Source of the DNA: an uncultured Lachnospiraceae bacterium
GTDB lineage: Bacteria > Bacillota > Clostridia > Lachnospirales > Lachnospiraceae
DNA length: 32,517 nt
NCBI GenBank assembly: GCA_946629665.1
Contig: CAMOYC010000009.1
Coordinates: forward strand, 1-32,517
Reading direction: 5' to 3'
Shown one piece after another: positions 21,716 through 29,297 of the stretch; position 1 is the stretch's first letter; each line of letters opens with the position of its first letter. The notes under the pieces were generated by a model. That model saw only the letters and a list, made by a program, of their open reading frames with translations, did no database searches and was not told where the DNA came from. The position numbers and the translations under genes are program-made.

Positions 21716-22962
21716 AACGGGTTTCCACAGTGATATCAACTTACACGGCGGATGTGTCCGGTGTGTGCTCTGCCCTTTTTGAGTTGGGCGGAATGGTGGT
21801 CATGCATGATCCCTCGGGCTGCAATTCCACCTACAACACCCACGATGAGCCCCGCTGGTATGATCAGGACAGCCTGATCTTTATATCCGGCCTGACCCAG
21901 ATGGACGCCATCATGGGCAATGACGAGAAACTGATCCGGGATGTGGCCAGGGCGGCCCGGGACCTGAAACCGGCCTTTATTGCCCTGGTCCGGACTCCGG
22001 TTCCCCTGATGGCGGGAACGGATTTTTTTGCGGTGGCAGACCTGATCCGGGAAGAGACCGGACTGCCCACCTGGTATTTTCCCACCACCGGCATGGCTTC
22101 CTACGTGAGCGGAGCCGGGATGGCCTTTGAGACCGTGGCCCGAGAGATGATCCTGCCGGCGGCTTCGGACAAGGAAAAACTGCCGGATCATAAGGACTCT
22201 TCCGGAAAGATCGGGATCAATCTGCTTGGGGCGACGCCCCTGGACCTGTCCGTGAAGGGGACGCTGGAGTCAGTGATCCATTTTCTTCGGGAAAATGAGA
22301 TGGAGGTCCTCTGCAGTCTCGGCATGGACAGCCCGGCCCTCACGGGGGACCTGGCAGATCAGCTGGAGCGGGCCCACCGGGCGGATGTGAATCTGGTGCT
22401 TTCGGAAACCGGCCTGCCTGCGGCAAAGCTTCTGGAACAGGAACTGGGGATACCCTACGTGGTGGGGCTGCCTGTTTCCGAATTCGGAGAAGATCTTATC
22501 GATGCGATCCGCACAGCCTGCGCCGGAAAAGAAAATGTGATCGCCTGCCGGGAGGATCCCCAGCCTGCCGGGGAGGGGGAACCATCCGAAAAGAAGAAGC
22601 TTGTGGTGATCGGAGAGACGGTTTACGCTCAGTCCCTGCTGCAATCCTTAAAGAACCGCCGGGACCTTAACGTAGAGGCTATCTGTCCTCTGTCCCTCCG
22701 GCCCGAATTACTGGGGAGCAGAAGCCTGTCCATCCGGAGCGAGGAAGAGATCCAGGCGGAGGTTGCGGACGCGGACATCGTGGTCGCAGACCCCATGTAC
22801 CGGCCGATCTGCCCGAAAGAGTGCCTGTTTATCCCGGTACCCCACGAGGCATTTTCCGGGAGGACCTTCCGCAGGGACCTGCCGGATCTGGTTACCTGCA
22901 ACATTTTTCAAAAGCATTTTCCTGGGAATTATTGTGATTCTCAGACGCAGGTGATAGAATAG
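21712..22962 (+). CDS. Nitrogenase component 1-like subunit (NifK-type), module 2
   Basis: The 416-residue partner of the preceding subunit begins MKRVSTVISTYTADVSGVCS. Cys19 is followed by ALFELGGMVVMHDPSGCNST with C37, then DEPRW at 45-49 and RTPVPLMAGTDF from residue 94. C37 aligns with NifK C95; the C153 position is Pro96, exactly as in the module 1 subunit. It has a fuller C-terminal half than module 1 (KLVVIGETVYAQSLLQSL, DIVVADPMYRPIC). The last gene of the operon: no terminator is seen in the 45 bases before the cytidylate-kinase-like gene, so read-through is possible. Confidence 0.82.
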   Translation: MKRVSTVISTYTADVSGVCSALFELGGMVVMHDPSGCNSTYNTHDEPRWYDQDSLIFISGLTQMDAIMGNDEKLIRDVARAARDLKPAFIALVRTPVPLMAGTDFFAVADLIREETGLPTWYFPTTGMASYVSGAGMAFETVAREMILPAASDKEKLPDHKDSSGKIGINLLGATPLDLSVKGTLESVIHFLRENEMEVLCSLGMDSPALTGDLADQLERAHRADVNLVLSETGLPAAKLLEQELGIPYVVGLPVSEFGEDLIDAIRTACAGKENVIACREDPQPAGEGEPSEKKKLVVIGETVYAQSLLQSLKNRRDLNVEAICPLSLRPELLGSRSLSIRSEEEIQAEVADADIVVADPMYRPICPKECLFIPVPHEAFSGRTFRRDLPDLVTCNIFQKHFPGNYCDSQTQVIE

Positions 22963-23007
22963 ATATTAATAAGCAAAAATACTTTTACAGGAAGGGAGAA
23001 GGGATCC

Positions 23008-23592
23008 ATGACAAAGAACGTCATCACGATTAGCAGAGAATTTGGCAGCGGCGGCAGAACGATCGGCAAGCTGGTTGCCAAGGAGCTGGGTATTGAGTTT
23101 TATGATAAAGATCTTGTCCGTCAGGCGGCGCAGAAGTCCGGCCTCCGGGAGAAATACGTGGAATTGTACGGGGAGTTTGCACCGAGTTCAGACCGGTTTG
23201 CCTACAATTTTGTCGATATAGATGAGGATAAGGAATCTCCGCTGAAGCTTCTCTGGAAAGCAAGAGAGCAGGCGATCGTGGAGTTTGCCCAGAAGCCTTG
23301 CGTCATTGTCGGCGTCGGCGCTGATTATGTGCTGAGAGACCGGGATGACGCGCTCAAGGTATTTCTCTTTGCGGACGAGGAGACCAAGCAGGCCAGGATC
23401 GTGGAAATGTACGGGGAAGCAAAACTGAAGGACAGGAACCGTGTCCATGAGATGGACGTGCGCAGAAGCCTGAATTACAAGTATTACACCGGCCAGGAAT
23501 GGGGAAAGGCCCAGAACTATGACCTGGCTTTAAACCGCAGCAGCCTGGGGATCGATAAATGTGTTGAGCTGATCGTCAGCTCCGCGAAATGA
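23008..23592 (+). CDS. Cytidylate kinase-like family protein
   Basis: The 194-residue product begins MTKNVITISREFGSGGRTIG, the P-loop variant of the cytidylate-kinase-like family (GSGGxxIG), then LGIEFYDKDLVRQAA, PCVIVGVGADYVLRD and DVRRSLNYKYYTGQEWG. True CMP kinase is similar but longer and better matched at the NMP-binding lid, so a nucleotide or other small-molecule kinase of unknown substrate is the safer call. ATG 23008 follows AAGGGAGAAGGG. It is probably outside the nif-like/hyp functional unit, although only 45 bases separate them. Confidence 0.85.
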   Translation: MTKNVITISREFGSGGRTIGKLVAKELGIEFYDKDLVRQAAQKSGLREKYVELYGEFAPSSDRFAYNFVDIDEDKESPLKLLWKAREQAIVEFAQKPCVIVGVGADYVLRDRDDALKVFLFADEETKQARIVEMYGEAKLKDRNRVHEMDVRRSLNYKYYTGQEWGKAQNYDLALNRSSLGIDKCVELIVSSAK

Positions 23593-23622
23593 TCGGAAGA
23601 CGGAAGAAGGCAGGGAGACATC

Positions 23623-25419
23623 ATGAAAAAAGAATTGCAGGATTTGAGAGATAAGATGCAGGAATACGGGATCGACGCCTATATGATCCCCACCGGAGAC
23701 TTTCACGGGTCCGAGTATGTGGGAGATTATTTCAAGTGTCGTGACTATATCTCCGGTTTTGACGGTTCCGCAGGAACCTTGATCGTGACTGCCGACGAAG
23801 CCGGCCTCTGGACGGACGGCAGATATTTTATCCAGGCTTCCGACCAGCTTGCCGGAAGCGGGATCGAGCTTAAGAAGATGGGGCAGCCGGATGTGCCTTC
23901 CATCGCAGATTATCTGGCGGACCAGCTGGGAGAAGGGCAGACCTTAGGTTATGACGGCAGAGTGGTCATGGCTTCCGCAGAGAATGCCCTGAAACAGCGC
24001 CTGCGGGGAAAACAGGTCCGGATCGTATCGGACAAGGATCTGGTCGGAGAGCTCTGGACGGACAGACCGCCCCTTTCCCGCCGGCCGGCATGGCCTCTGC
24101 CCGTGATCTATGCGGGGCGGAGAAGATCCAACAAGATCGCACTGATCCGGCAGGAACTGAGAAGAAAGCAGGCAGATTATCTGCTGCTGGCTTCCCTGAC
24201 GGACATCTGCTGGCTGCTGAATGTGCGGGGAGATGATATCGCTTACACGCCGGTCGTCCTGAGCTACCTGCTGATGGACCAGGAGAAGGTATGCTGGTAC
24301 GTACAGAAGTGTGTTCCCAGAGAGCTGACTTATGAGCTGAAGGACGACGGAGTCGAGATCCGGGATTACGAGAGCATCTATGACGATGTGGCAGCTCTTC
24401 CGGAAGGCTCGGTCCTCTACTATGATATGGGCACGGTGAACTCCAGGCTCCAGAGCCGGATTCCTGCTTCCGTGAAAAGGATGGTAGGACCCAATCCCAC
24501 CGAGATGCCCAAGGCAGTGAAGAATCCGGTGGAGGTGGCGAATTTCCGTAAAGCCCACATCAAGGACGGCGTCGCGGTCACCAGATTTATCTACTGGCTG
24601 AAACAGAATGTGAAGGATGGTGTGGACGGGAAGCCCATCACCGAGATCAGCGCCGCTGAGTACCTGGAAGGCCTGCGGGAGAAGCAGGCCCGCTATGTGG
24701 AACCCAGCTTTGCCCCGATCATTGCTTACCGGGAGCATGGCGCGATCTGTCACTACAGTGCCACCGAGGAATCCAATGCGGTCCTGAAACCGGAAAGCTT
24801 TGTGCTGGCGGATACCGGCGGCCACTATCTGGAAGGAACAACGGATATCACCAGGACCATCTCCTTAGGGCCTCTTTCCCATAAGGAGAAGGAAATGTAT
24901 ACCCTGGTGCTCCGGGGTCATATTAACCTGGCTGCAGCCAGATTTTTAAAGGGCTGCACCGGCCAGAGTCTGGACAGCCTGGCAAGAACTCCCCTCTGGG
25001 ATCGGGGGCTGGATTATGACCATGGTACCGGCCACGGGGTCGGCTTCCTGATGGGAGTCCATGAAGGTCCCAACAGTTTTCGTTACCGCAAACCTGCGGG
25101 CGGAGGAAGGGAATGCGTCTTTGAAGAAGGCATGGTTACCTCCGATGAGCCGGGTATCTACCTGGAGGGGGAATTCGGCGTCCGGATCGAGAACCTGATC
25201 GTCTGCCGGCAGGCGGATGACAGCGGTTTCGGGGACTTCCTGAGCTTTGATACCCTCACCATGGTGCCCTACGACCGGGATGCGATCCTCCCTGAGATGC
25301 TTACGGAAAAGGAGCGCAGATGGCTGAACGCTTACCACTCTGTGGTTTACGATACGATATCTCCTCACCTTGATCCGGAGGAAAAAGACTGGCTGAGGCA
25401 GGAAACAAGAGAGCTGTAG
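23623..25419 (+). CDS. Xaa-Pro aminopeptidase, M24B family
   Basis: A 598-residue cytoplasmic metallopeptidase of the long aminopeptidase P type that removes N-terminal residues preceding proline. Two creatinase-like N-terminal domains (LRDKMQEYGIDAYMIPTGDF, FDGSAGTLIV, LWTDGRYFIQA) precede the pita-bread catalytic domain. The metal ligands are in DTGGHYLEGTTDITRT (two Asp), HGTGHGVGFLMGVHEGP (His), DEPGIY (Glu) and GVRIENL (Glu), so it is predicted active. ATG 23623 has a GGCAGGGAG region upstream. A promoter for the following gene lies just after its stop. Confidence 0.93.
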   Translation: MKKELQDLRDKMQEYGIDAYMIPTGDFHGSEYVGDYFKCRDYISGFDGSAGTLIVTADEAGLWTDGRYFIQASDQLAGSGIELKKMGQPDVPSIADYLADQLGEGQTLGYDGRVVMASAENALKQRLRGKQVRIVSDKDLVGELWTDRPPLSRRPAWPLPVIYAGRRRSNKIALIRQELRRKQADYLLLASLTDICWLLNVRGDDIAYTPVVLSYLLMDQEKVCWYVQKCVPRELTYELKDDGVEIRDYESIYDDVAALPEGSVLYYDMGTVNSRLQSRIPASVKRMVGPNPTEMPKAVKNPVEVANFRKAHIKDGVAVTRFIYWLKQNVKDGVDGKPITEISAAEYLEGLREKQARYVEPSFAPIIAYREHGAICHYSATEESNAVLKPESFVLADTGGHYLEGTTDITRTISLGPLSHKEKEMYTLVLRGHINLAAARFLKGCTGQSLDSLARTPLWDRGLDYDHGTGHGVGFLMGVHEGPNSFRYRKPAGGGRECVFEEGMVTSDEPGIYLEGEFGVRIENLIVCRQADDSGFGDFLSFDTLTMVPYDRDAILPEMLTEKERRWLNAYHSVVYDTISPHLDPEEKDWLRQETREL

Positions 25420-25443
25420 ACCGGACCGCCTGAAAAAGAAACC

Positions 25444-25472
25444 TTGATTCACCTGGGATACTTTGTTATACT
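25444..25472 (+). promoter_or_regulatory. Sigma-A promoter for the LCP-like gene
   Basis: TTGATT at 25444-25449, 17-base spacer, TATACT at 25467-25472, about 40 bases before ATG 25511 with CAGGAGGC as ribosome-binding site. Hexamers and spacing are good. Confidence 0.75.
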
Positions 25473-25510
25473 GAAGAATATGTATAAGCACTTATTACAG
25501 GAGGCACAGT

Positions 25511-27004
25511 ATGAAAAAGCCAAGTTTCATAAAAAGATTCTTATCATTCCTGCTCAGACTGGCTGTTGTGGGAGCACTGATGGCTGCTTTTGCGGTGATC
25601 ACATTCGAGGGAGTGACCTATTATCTGACCGGAACACTCATGGATGTCGATGATGTGAATGAGAAGATGCATGCGGCCAGCACACAGACGGCCAAAGAGA
25701 CGGAGGAGACGACTCCCGCGGAGATTGATAACGGGAATCTGGAAGCAACGCTTCTTTTCGTTGACAGCCAGGACGGCTGCTACGAGTATATTATGCTGAG
25801 CCTCTACAACAAGGAGTCCAAAGCTCTTGATCTGGTGCTTCTGCCGGAGAATGCCAGCATGAAGTGTCCTGACGAGAAACTGGTCAGGGAGATCAAGAAG
25901 AAGCTGCCGGAAGCAGGGGAGAGTATTTCTTTTGCCGATGTCTGCAAAGTCTACGGAGAGGACCGTTACGATATGCTGTCCAAGCTGATCGGGAAGCTCT
26001 GCGGTCTGGAGATCGATGCGTATGATATCCTGACTCTGGACCAGCTTGCTGAGGTCATTGACGCAGCTGACGATGTCTCCTACAACCTGGACTATGCGAT
26101 TTCCTATCGTGATTCCGACAATAAACTGAAAACCCTGGAGGGTGGAAACCTGAGAAGGGACGGCCGGGAATCGGTAGCCATCCTTACCTATCTTGACGGC
26201 TCTGACAGCCAGATATCCGACCGCCTGGAGAGGACCAGCACTTATCTGAATTCCTACATTGGCAAAGTTTCGGGCAAAAAGAGCGAGAAGACTGCAAAGA
26301 AGTTTGCCAAACTGGCGAAGACCAGCCGGGGTAAGGATCTGACTTCCGTGGAAGATATCCTTAAGAATATCTCCGGGGATACCTGTCTGGTCCGGATCGC
26401 CCAGGGAAGCGAGAAAGAGGGCATCTTCAGTCTCGATTACCAGAAGATCCAGCTGCAGTTGTCCGCTCTGATCAAGCAGTCCGATTCCCTGACGGCGGAT
26501 TCCTCGTCTTCTTCCTCCTCCTCAGACAAGGAAGAGGAGAGCGTGAAGAGCTCCAAGAACTGTTCGATCGAGATTTATAATTCTGCCTATGTATCCGGCC
26601 TTGCAGCAGGATGGCAGGCTTACCTGGAGTCGGAAGGATACACGATATCCATGATCGACAACTACCAGGATGAGGGACCGATCTCCCAGACCAGGATCCG
26701 TGTGACCGAGGAAGGAATGGGAGAAGATCTCCTGGAATACTTCCCGGACGCAGACCTGTCTGTAGTTGACAGCATCTCCACCGGTGGAGATATCCGGATC
26801 TATGTCGGTACTGATTACACAGACGTTCCGGAGGTCACCAATTACAGTAATGAAGAAGATGAGGAATATGAAGATGAGGATGTTTCTGAGGATACTTCCG
26901 ATGATTCCTCCTACGATGATTCCTCCGATTCCGATGATTCCTCCGATGATTCCGGCGAGACAGACGATCCGGGCAGCTATGATTTTGACACAGATTCTGA
27001 ATGA
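25511..27004 (+). CDS. Degenerate LCP-domain protein with LytR_C domain and acidic tail
   Basis: A 497-residue membrane-anchored protein. A basic N-terminus and one hydrophobic helix (about residues 11-33) precede an extracytoplasmic LCP-like region (about 78-300): TLLFVDSQDGCYEYIMLSLY, LVLLPENASM, and DILTLDQLAEVIDAADDVSY. A Ser run at 331-338 links to a LytR_C domain (about 350-435: CSIEIYNSAYVSGLAAGWQ, GGDIRIYVGTDY). The last 50 residues are almost all Asp, Glu and Ser. LCP enzymes attach teichoic acids or other glycopolymers to the wall. Here the catalytic Arg of the family's IPRDT-like motif is replaced by LPENAS, so transferase activity is doubtful; a regulatory or binding role is possible. 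The neighbour is a degenerate TagA-like gene. Confidence 0.75.
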   Translation: MKKPSFIKRFLSFLLRLAVVGALMAAFAVITFEGVTYYLTGTLMDVDDVNEKMHAASTQTAKETEETTPAEIDNGNLEATLLFVDSQDGCYEYIMLSLYNKESKALDLVLLPENASMKCPDEKLVREIKKKLPEAGESISFADVCKVYGEDRYDMLSKLIGKLCGLEIDAYDILTLDQLAEVIDAADDVSYNLDYAISYRDSDNKLKTLEGGNLRRDGRESVAILTYLDGSDSQISDRLERTSTYLNSYIGKVSGKKSEKTAKKFAKLAKTSRGKDLTSVEDILKNISGDTCLVRIAQGSEKEGIFSLDYQKIQLQLSALIKQSDSLTADSSSSSSSSDKEEESVKSSKNCSIEIYNSAYVSGLAAGWQAYLESEGYTISMIDNYQDEGPISQTRIRVTEEGMGEDLLEYFPDADLSVVDSISTGGDIRIYVGTDYTDVPEVTNYSNEEDEEYEDEDVSEDTSDDSSYDDSSDSDDSSDDSGETDDPGSYDFDTDSE

Positions 27005-27041
27005 TCCTCTTTGCCTGCCGTAAAGGAAAGGAAACTGATCT

Positions 27042-27881
27042 ATGGATTCGAATTTGAATAATAATAATTCCCATCCGTTTTTCTCTCACAAGAAGGCAGA
27101 AGTATTGGGCATGGATGTTGATCAGATTCGGGTGGAAAAAGCAGTGCATGAATCGCTGGACCTTATGAAGGGGAAAGACCGTCATACGATCTTTTTCCTG
27201 TCGGCGGCGAGTGCTCTGTACTGCCAGTCCCATGAAGATGCTGCGGACTTTGTAAGTTCCTGTTCCCTGGTCCTCCCCGGAGACAGTCAGGTAGAGCAGG
27301 CGATGGAGCATGTGCAGGCTCTGAGCCAGACGGGGTCCGGCCAGGAACTTCCGGAAGGACTTGGCAAGTATGCTGACAGCTATGTGAATAAGTTATTTCA
27401 TCGGCTGAACCGTGACGCGGGGGCGGTTTATGCCGTCTTTGAGAAGCAGGAGGAGCTGGATGCTTTCCTGAATTATACCAGGGAAGAGTATCCTTCCGTT
27501 CATGCCGACGGGATCCTTTTTGAGGAGAGCACGGAAGGTGCTGCCGAGAAAGTGGTGAACGAGATCAATGCGATCATTCCCGGCCTGGTGTTTGTATGCC
27601 TGAATGCCCGGACCCAGATCCATTTTGTGAAAGACTATTTTTCCATGATGAATGTCCGTCTCTGTGTGTGTATGGAGGGGATGCGGCCCCTGGTAAAGGA
27701 GAAGACAGAAGAGATTCCTTCCTTTTTCCGGGTTTTAGGCCTGAGCCGTTTCTATCGCTGGCTGCGAAGGGAGAGAAAACTGCAGACCCGGATCCTTCAA
27801 ACCGCTTTTCGCAAAAAAATGACGGAAAAAGAGGCGGAACTTTCAGCAGATTCACAGTCTGAGGACAAGGAAGATTTGTGA
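27042..27881 (+). CDS. Divergent WecG/TagA/CpsF-type protein
   Basis: The 279-residue protein follows the layout of the GT26 glycosyltransferases (WecG/TagA/CpsF) by eye: AEVLGMDVDQIRVEKAVHES resembles their N-terminus, then SSCSLVLPGDSQVEQAM (73-89), VVNEINAIIPGLVFVCLNAR (171-190), and EIPSFFRVLGLSRFYRWLRR (224-243), like the APKWMRKLGLEWLYRL end of TagA. The family makes the ManNAc-GlcNAc-lipid linkage of wall teichoic acids or related chains. Catalytic motifs are altered: the TPNxE region reads SAASA and the LPDG motif reads LPGD. It may be inactive or use another substrate. It starts 37 bases after the LCP-like gene, suggesting a shared cell-wall role. Confidence 0.6.
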   Translation: MDSNLNNNNSHPFFSHKKAEVLGMDVDQIRVEKAVHESLDLMKGKDRHTIFFLSAASALYCQSHEDAADFVSSCSLVLPGDSQVEQAMEHVQALSQTGSGQELPEGLGKYADSYVNKLFHRLNRDAGAVYAVFEKQEELDAFLNYTREEYPSVHADGILFEESTEGAAEKVVNEINAIIPGLVFVCLNARTQIHFVKDYFSMMNVRLCVCMEGMRPLVKEKTEEIPSFFRVLGLSRFYRWLRRERKLQTRILQTAFRKKMTEKEAELSADSQSEDKEDL

Positions 27882-27907
27882 AACATTTATGGACTAAAAA
27901 AGCAAGT

Positions 27908-27937
27908 TTGTCTAATTTGATGGGAAACATTTATAAT
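27908..27937 (+). promoter_or_regulatory. Candidate promoter upstream of the PucR-type gene
   Basis: TTGTCT at 27908-27913, 18-base spacer, TATAAT at 27932-27937. The transcript would begin near 27944, run through the inverted repeat at 27951-27966 and meet the terminator at 27987-28022 before the coding region. Confidence 0.5.
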
Positions 27938-27950
27938 TAACCCCCAAATG

Positions 27951-27966
27951 TCTACAATTATGTAGA
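27951..27966. repeat. Inverted repeat, candidate operator
   Basis: TCTACA (27951-27956), four-base spacer ATTA, TGTAGA (27961-27966): perfect two-fold symmetry immediately after the candidate transcription start. It could be an operator for the PucR-type regulator itself or part of the leader RNA. Confidence 0.45.
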
Positions 27967-27986
27967 ATAATAACGAAAAAAAGATT

Positions 27987-28022
27987 AAGAGGAAGTGCAT
28001 TTTTTATGGATTTCCTCTTTTA
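27987..28022 (+). terminator. Terminator or attenuator before the PucR-type gene
   Basis: AAGAGGAA / TTCCTCTT (27987-27994 with 28012-28019), 17-base loop, then TT and a further T-rich stretch to 28028. It lies between the candidate promoter at 27908-27937 and the coding region. Confidence 0.65.
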
Positions 28023-28088
28023 TTTTTGTTCAATATGTATTAAAATAAAGGAAACACTGTTGGGAAGAGAAAAACAAGGGGTGAAGAA

Positions 28089-29177
28089 ATGATATCGAAT
28101 CAGATTTTACAGGATACGATCGATGGTATCAAAGCAATCACAAGAATAGATTTATGTGTCATGGATACCGATGGAAAGGCACTGGCATCCACCCTCACGG
28201 ATGTGGACGAGTACAAGGAGGCGGTGCTGGTATTTTCAGAGTCCCTGGCGGAGAGCCAGGTGCTACAGGGCTATCAGTTTTTTAAAGTATTTGACGAAAA
28301 CCAGCTTGAGTACATTATCCTGGTCAAAGGTGAGACGGATGATGTATATATGATCGGAAAGATGGCGGCTTTCCAGATCCAGAATCTGCTGATTGCCTAT
28401 AAAGAGAGATTTGACAAGGATAATTTTATCAAGAACCTGCTTCTGGATAATCTTCTCCTGGTTGATATCTATAACAGAGCGAAAAAACTCCATATCGAGA
28501 CGGACGCCAGACGCTGCGTCTTCGTGGTGGAGACAAGGAACGACAGAGAGAACAACGCCTTTGAGACGGTGCGGAACATTTTCTCTGCAAAGACCAGAGA
28601 TTTCATTACTGCTGTGGATGAGAAGAACATCATCCTGGTGAAAGAGGTGAAGAGCGGGGAGACCTATGACGACCTGGCCAAGACGGCTCAGGTGATCGTG
28701 GATATGCTCAACACCGAGGCTGTGACTCAGGTCAGGGTTGCCTTCGGTACGATCATCAACGAGATAAAGGAAGTATCCCGGTCCTACAAGGAAGCCCAGA
28801 TGGCCATGGATGTCGGCAAAATCTTCTATCCTGACAAGAATGTAGTAGCCTACAGCAGCCTGGGAATCGGACGACTGATCTATCAGCTTCCGCTGCCCCT
28901 GTGCAAGATGTTCATCCGGGAGATCTTCGAGGGACGGTCTCCTGATGAGTTTGATGAGGAGACTCTGCAGACCATCAATAAGTTTTTCGAGAACAATCTG
29001 AATGTCTCCGAGACATCCAGACAGCTCTACATCCACAGGAATACGCTGGTCTACCGTCTTGACAAACTACAGAAGAGTACCGGCCTTGACCTGCGGGTAT
29101 TCGAGGATGCGATCACCTTCAAGATTGCCCTGATGGTTGTCAAGTATATGAAGTACATGGAGAATAACGGCTACTAG
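28089..29177 (+). CDS. PucR/CdaR-type transcriptional regulator
   Basis: The 362-residue protein starts MISNQILQDTIDGIKAITRI, a sensory N-terminal domain (about residues 1-105) of the type found in sugar-diacid and related regulators. A middle GGDEF-related region (about 115-290) is followed by the PucR C-terminal helix-turn-helix (from residue 304): LNVSETSRQLYIHRNTLVYR, LDKLQKSTGLDLRVFEDAIT. Such proteins regulate catabolic or wall-related genes; the ligand is not deducible. GGGGTGAAGAA precedes ATG 28089. The long upstream leader with terminator and inverted repeat suggests it is itself regulated. Confidence 0.88.
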   Translation: MISNQILQDTIDGIKAITRIDLCVMDTDGKALASTLTDVDEYKEAVLVFSESLAESQVLQGYQFFKVFDENQLEYIILVKGETDDVYMIGKMAAFQIQNLLIAYKERFDKDNFIKNLLLDNLLLVDIYNRAKKLHIETDARRCVFVVETRNDRENNAFETVRNIFSAKTRDFITAVDEKNIILVKEVKSGETYDDLAKTAQVIVDMLNTEAVTQVRVAFGTIINEIKEVSRSYKEAQMAMDVGKIFYPDKNVVAYSSLGIGRLIYQLPLPLCKMFIREIFEGRSPDEFDEETLQTINKFFENNLNVSETSRQLYIHRNTLVYRLDKLQKSTGLDLRVFEDAITFKIALMVVKYMKYMENNGY

Positions 29178-29238
29178 AATACCGTATGCGGTCTGTTTCA
29201 TCCGGGACAGATGCAAGAGGGATACATAGTCAGAATAT

Positions 29239-29280
29239 AAAGACCTTCCGCCGACAGACAGTACTGACGGGAGGTCTTTT
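29239..29280 (+). terminator. Terminator after the PucR-type gene, abutting the S41 gene
   Basis: AAAGACCT / AGGTCTTT (29239-29246 with 29272-29279) with partial inner pairing (CCG/CGG) and a TTTT run at 29277-29280. The S41 protease ribosome-binding site begins five bases later, so it may double as an attenuator. Confidence 0.65.
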
Positions 29281-29297
29281 CAATGGAGGGAACGATC

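Noticed and set aside
11364..22962. A true nitrogenase (nifHDK) operon
   Set aside because: The component-1-like proteins lack the FeMo-co ligands and half the P-cluster cysteines, are shorter than NifDK, and no nifB, nifE or nifN is present.
11364..22962. Horizontal transfer inferred from higher GC in this block than in the ribosomal genes
   Set aside because: ecfA, ecfT, truA and the peptidase genes have similar GC-rich codon use. The AT-richer ribosomal genes are better explained by codon bias of highly expressed genes.
23008..23592. Cytidylate-kinase-like gene as a twelfth member of the nif-like/hyp operon
   Set aside because: It is only 45 bases downstream, but the family is common as a stand-alone gene and nothing links its chemistry to the operon. 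Read-through remains possible.
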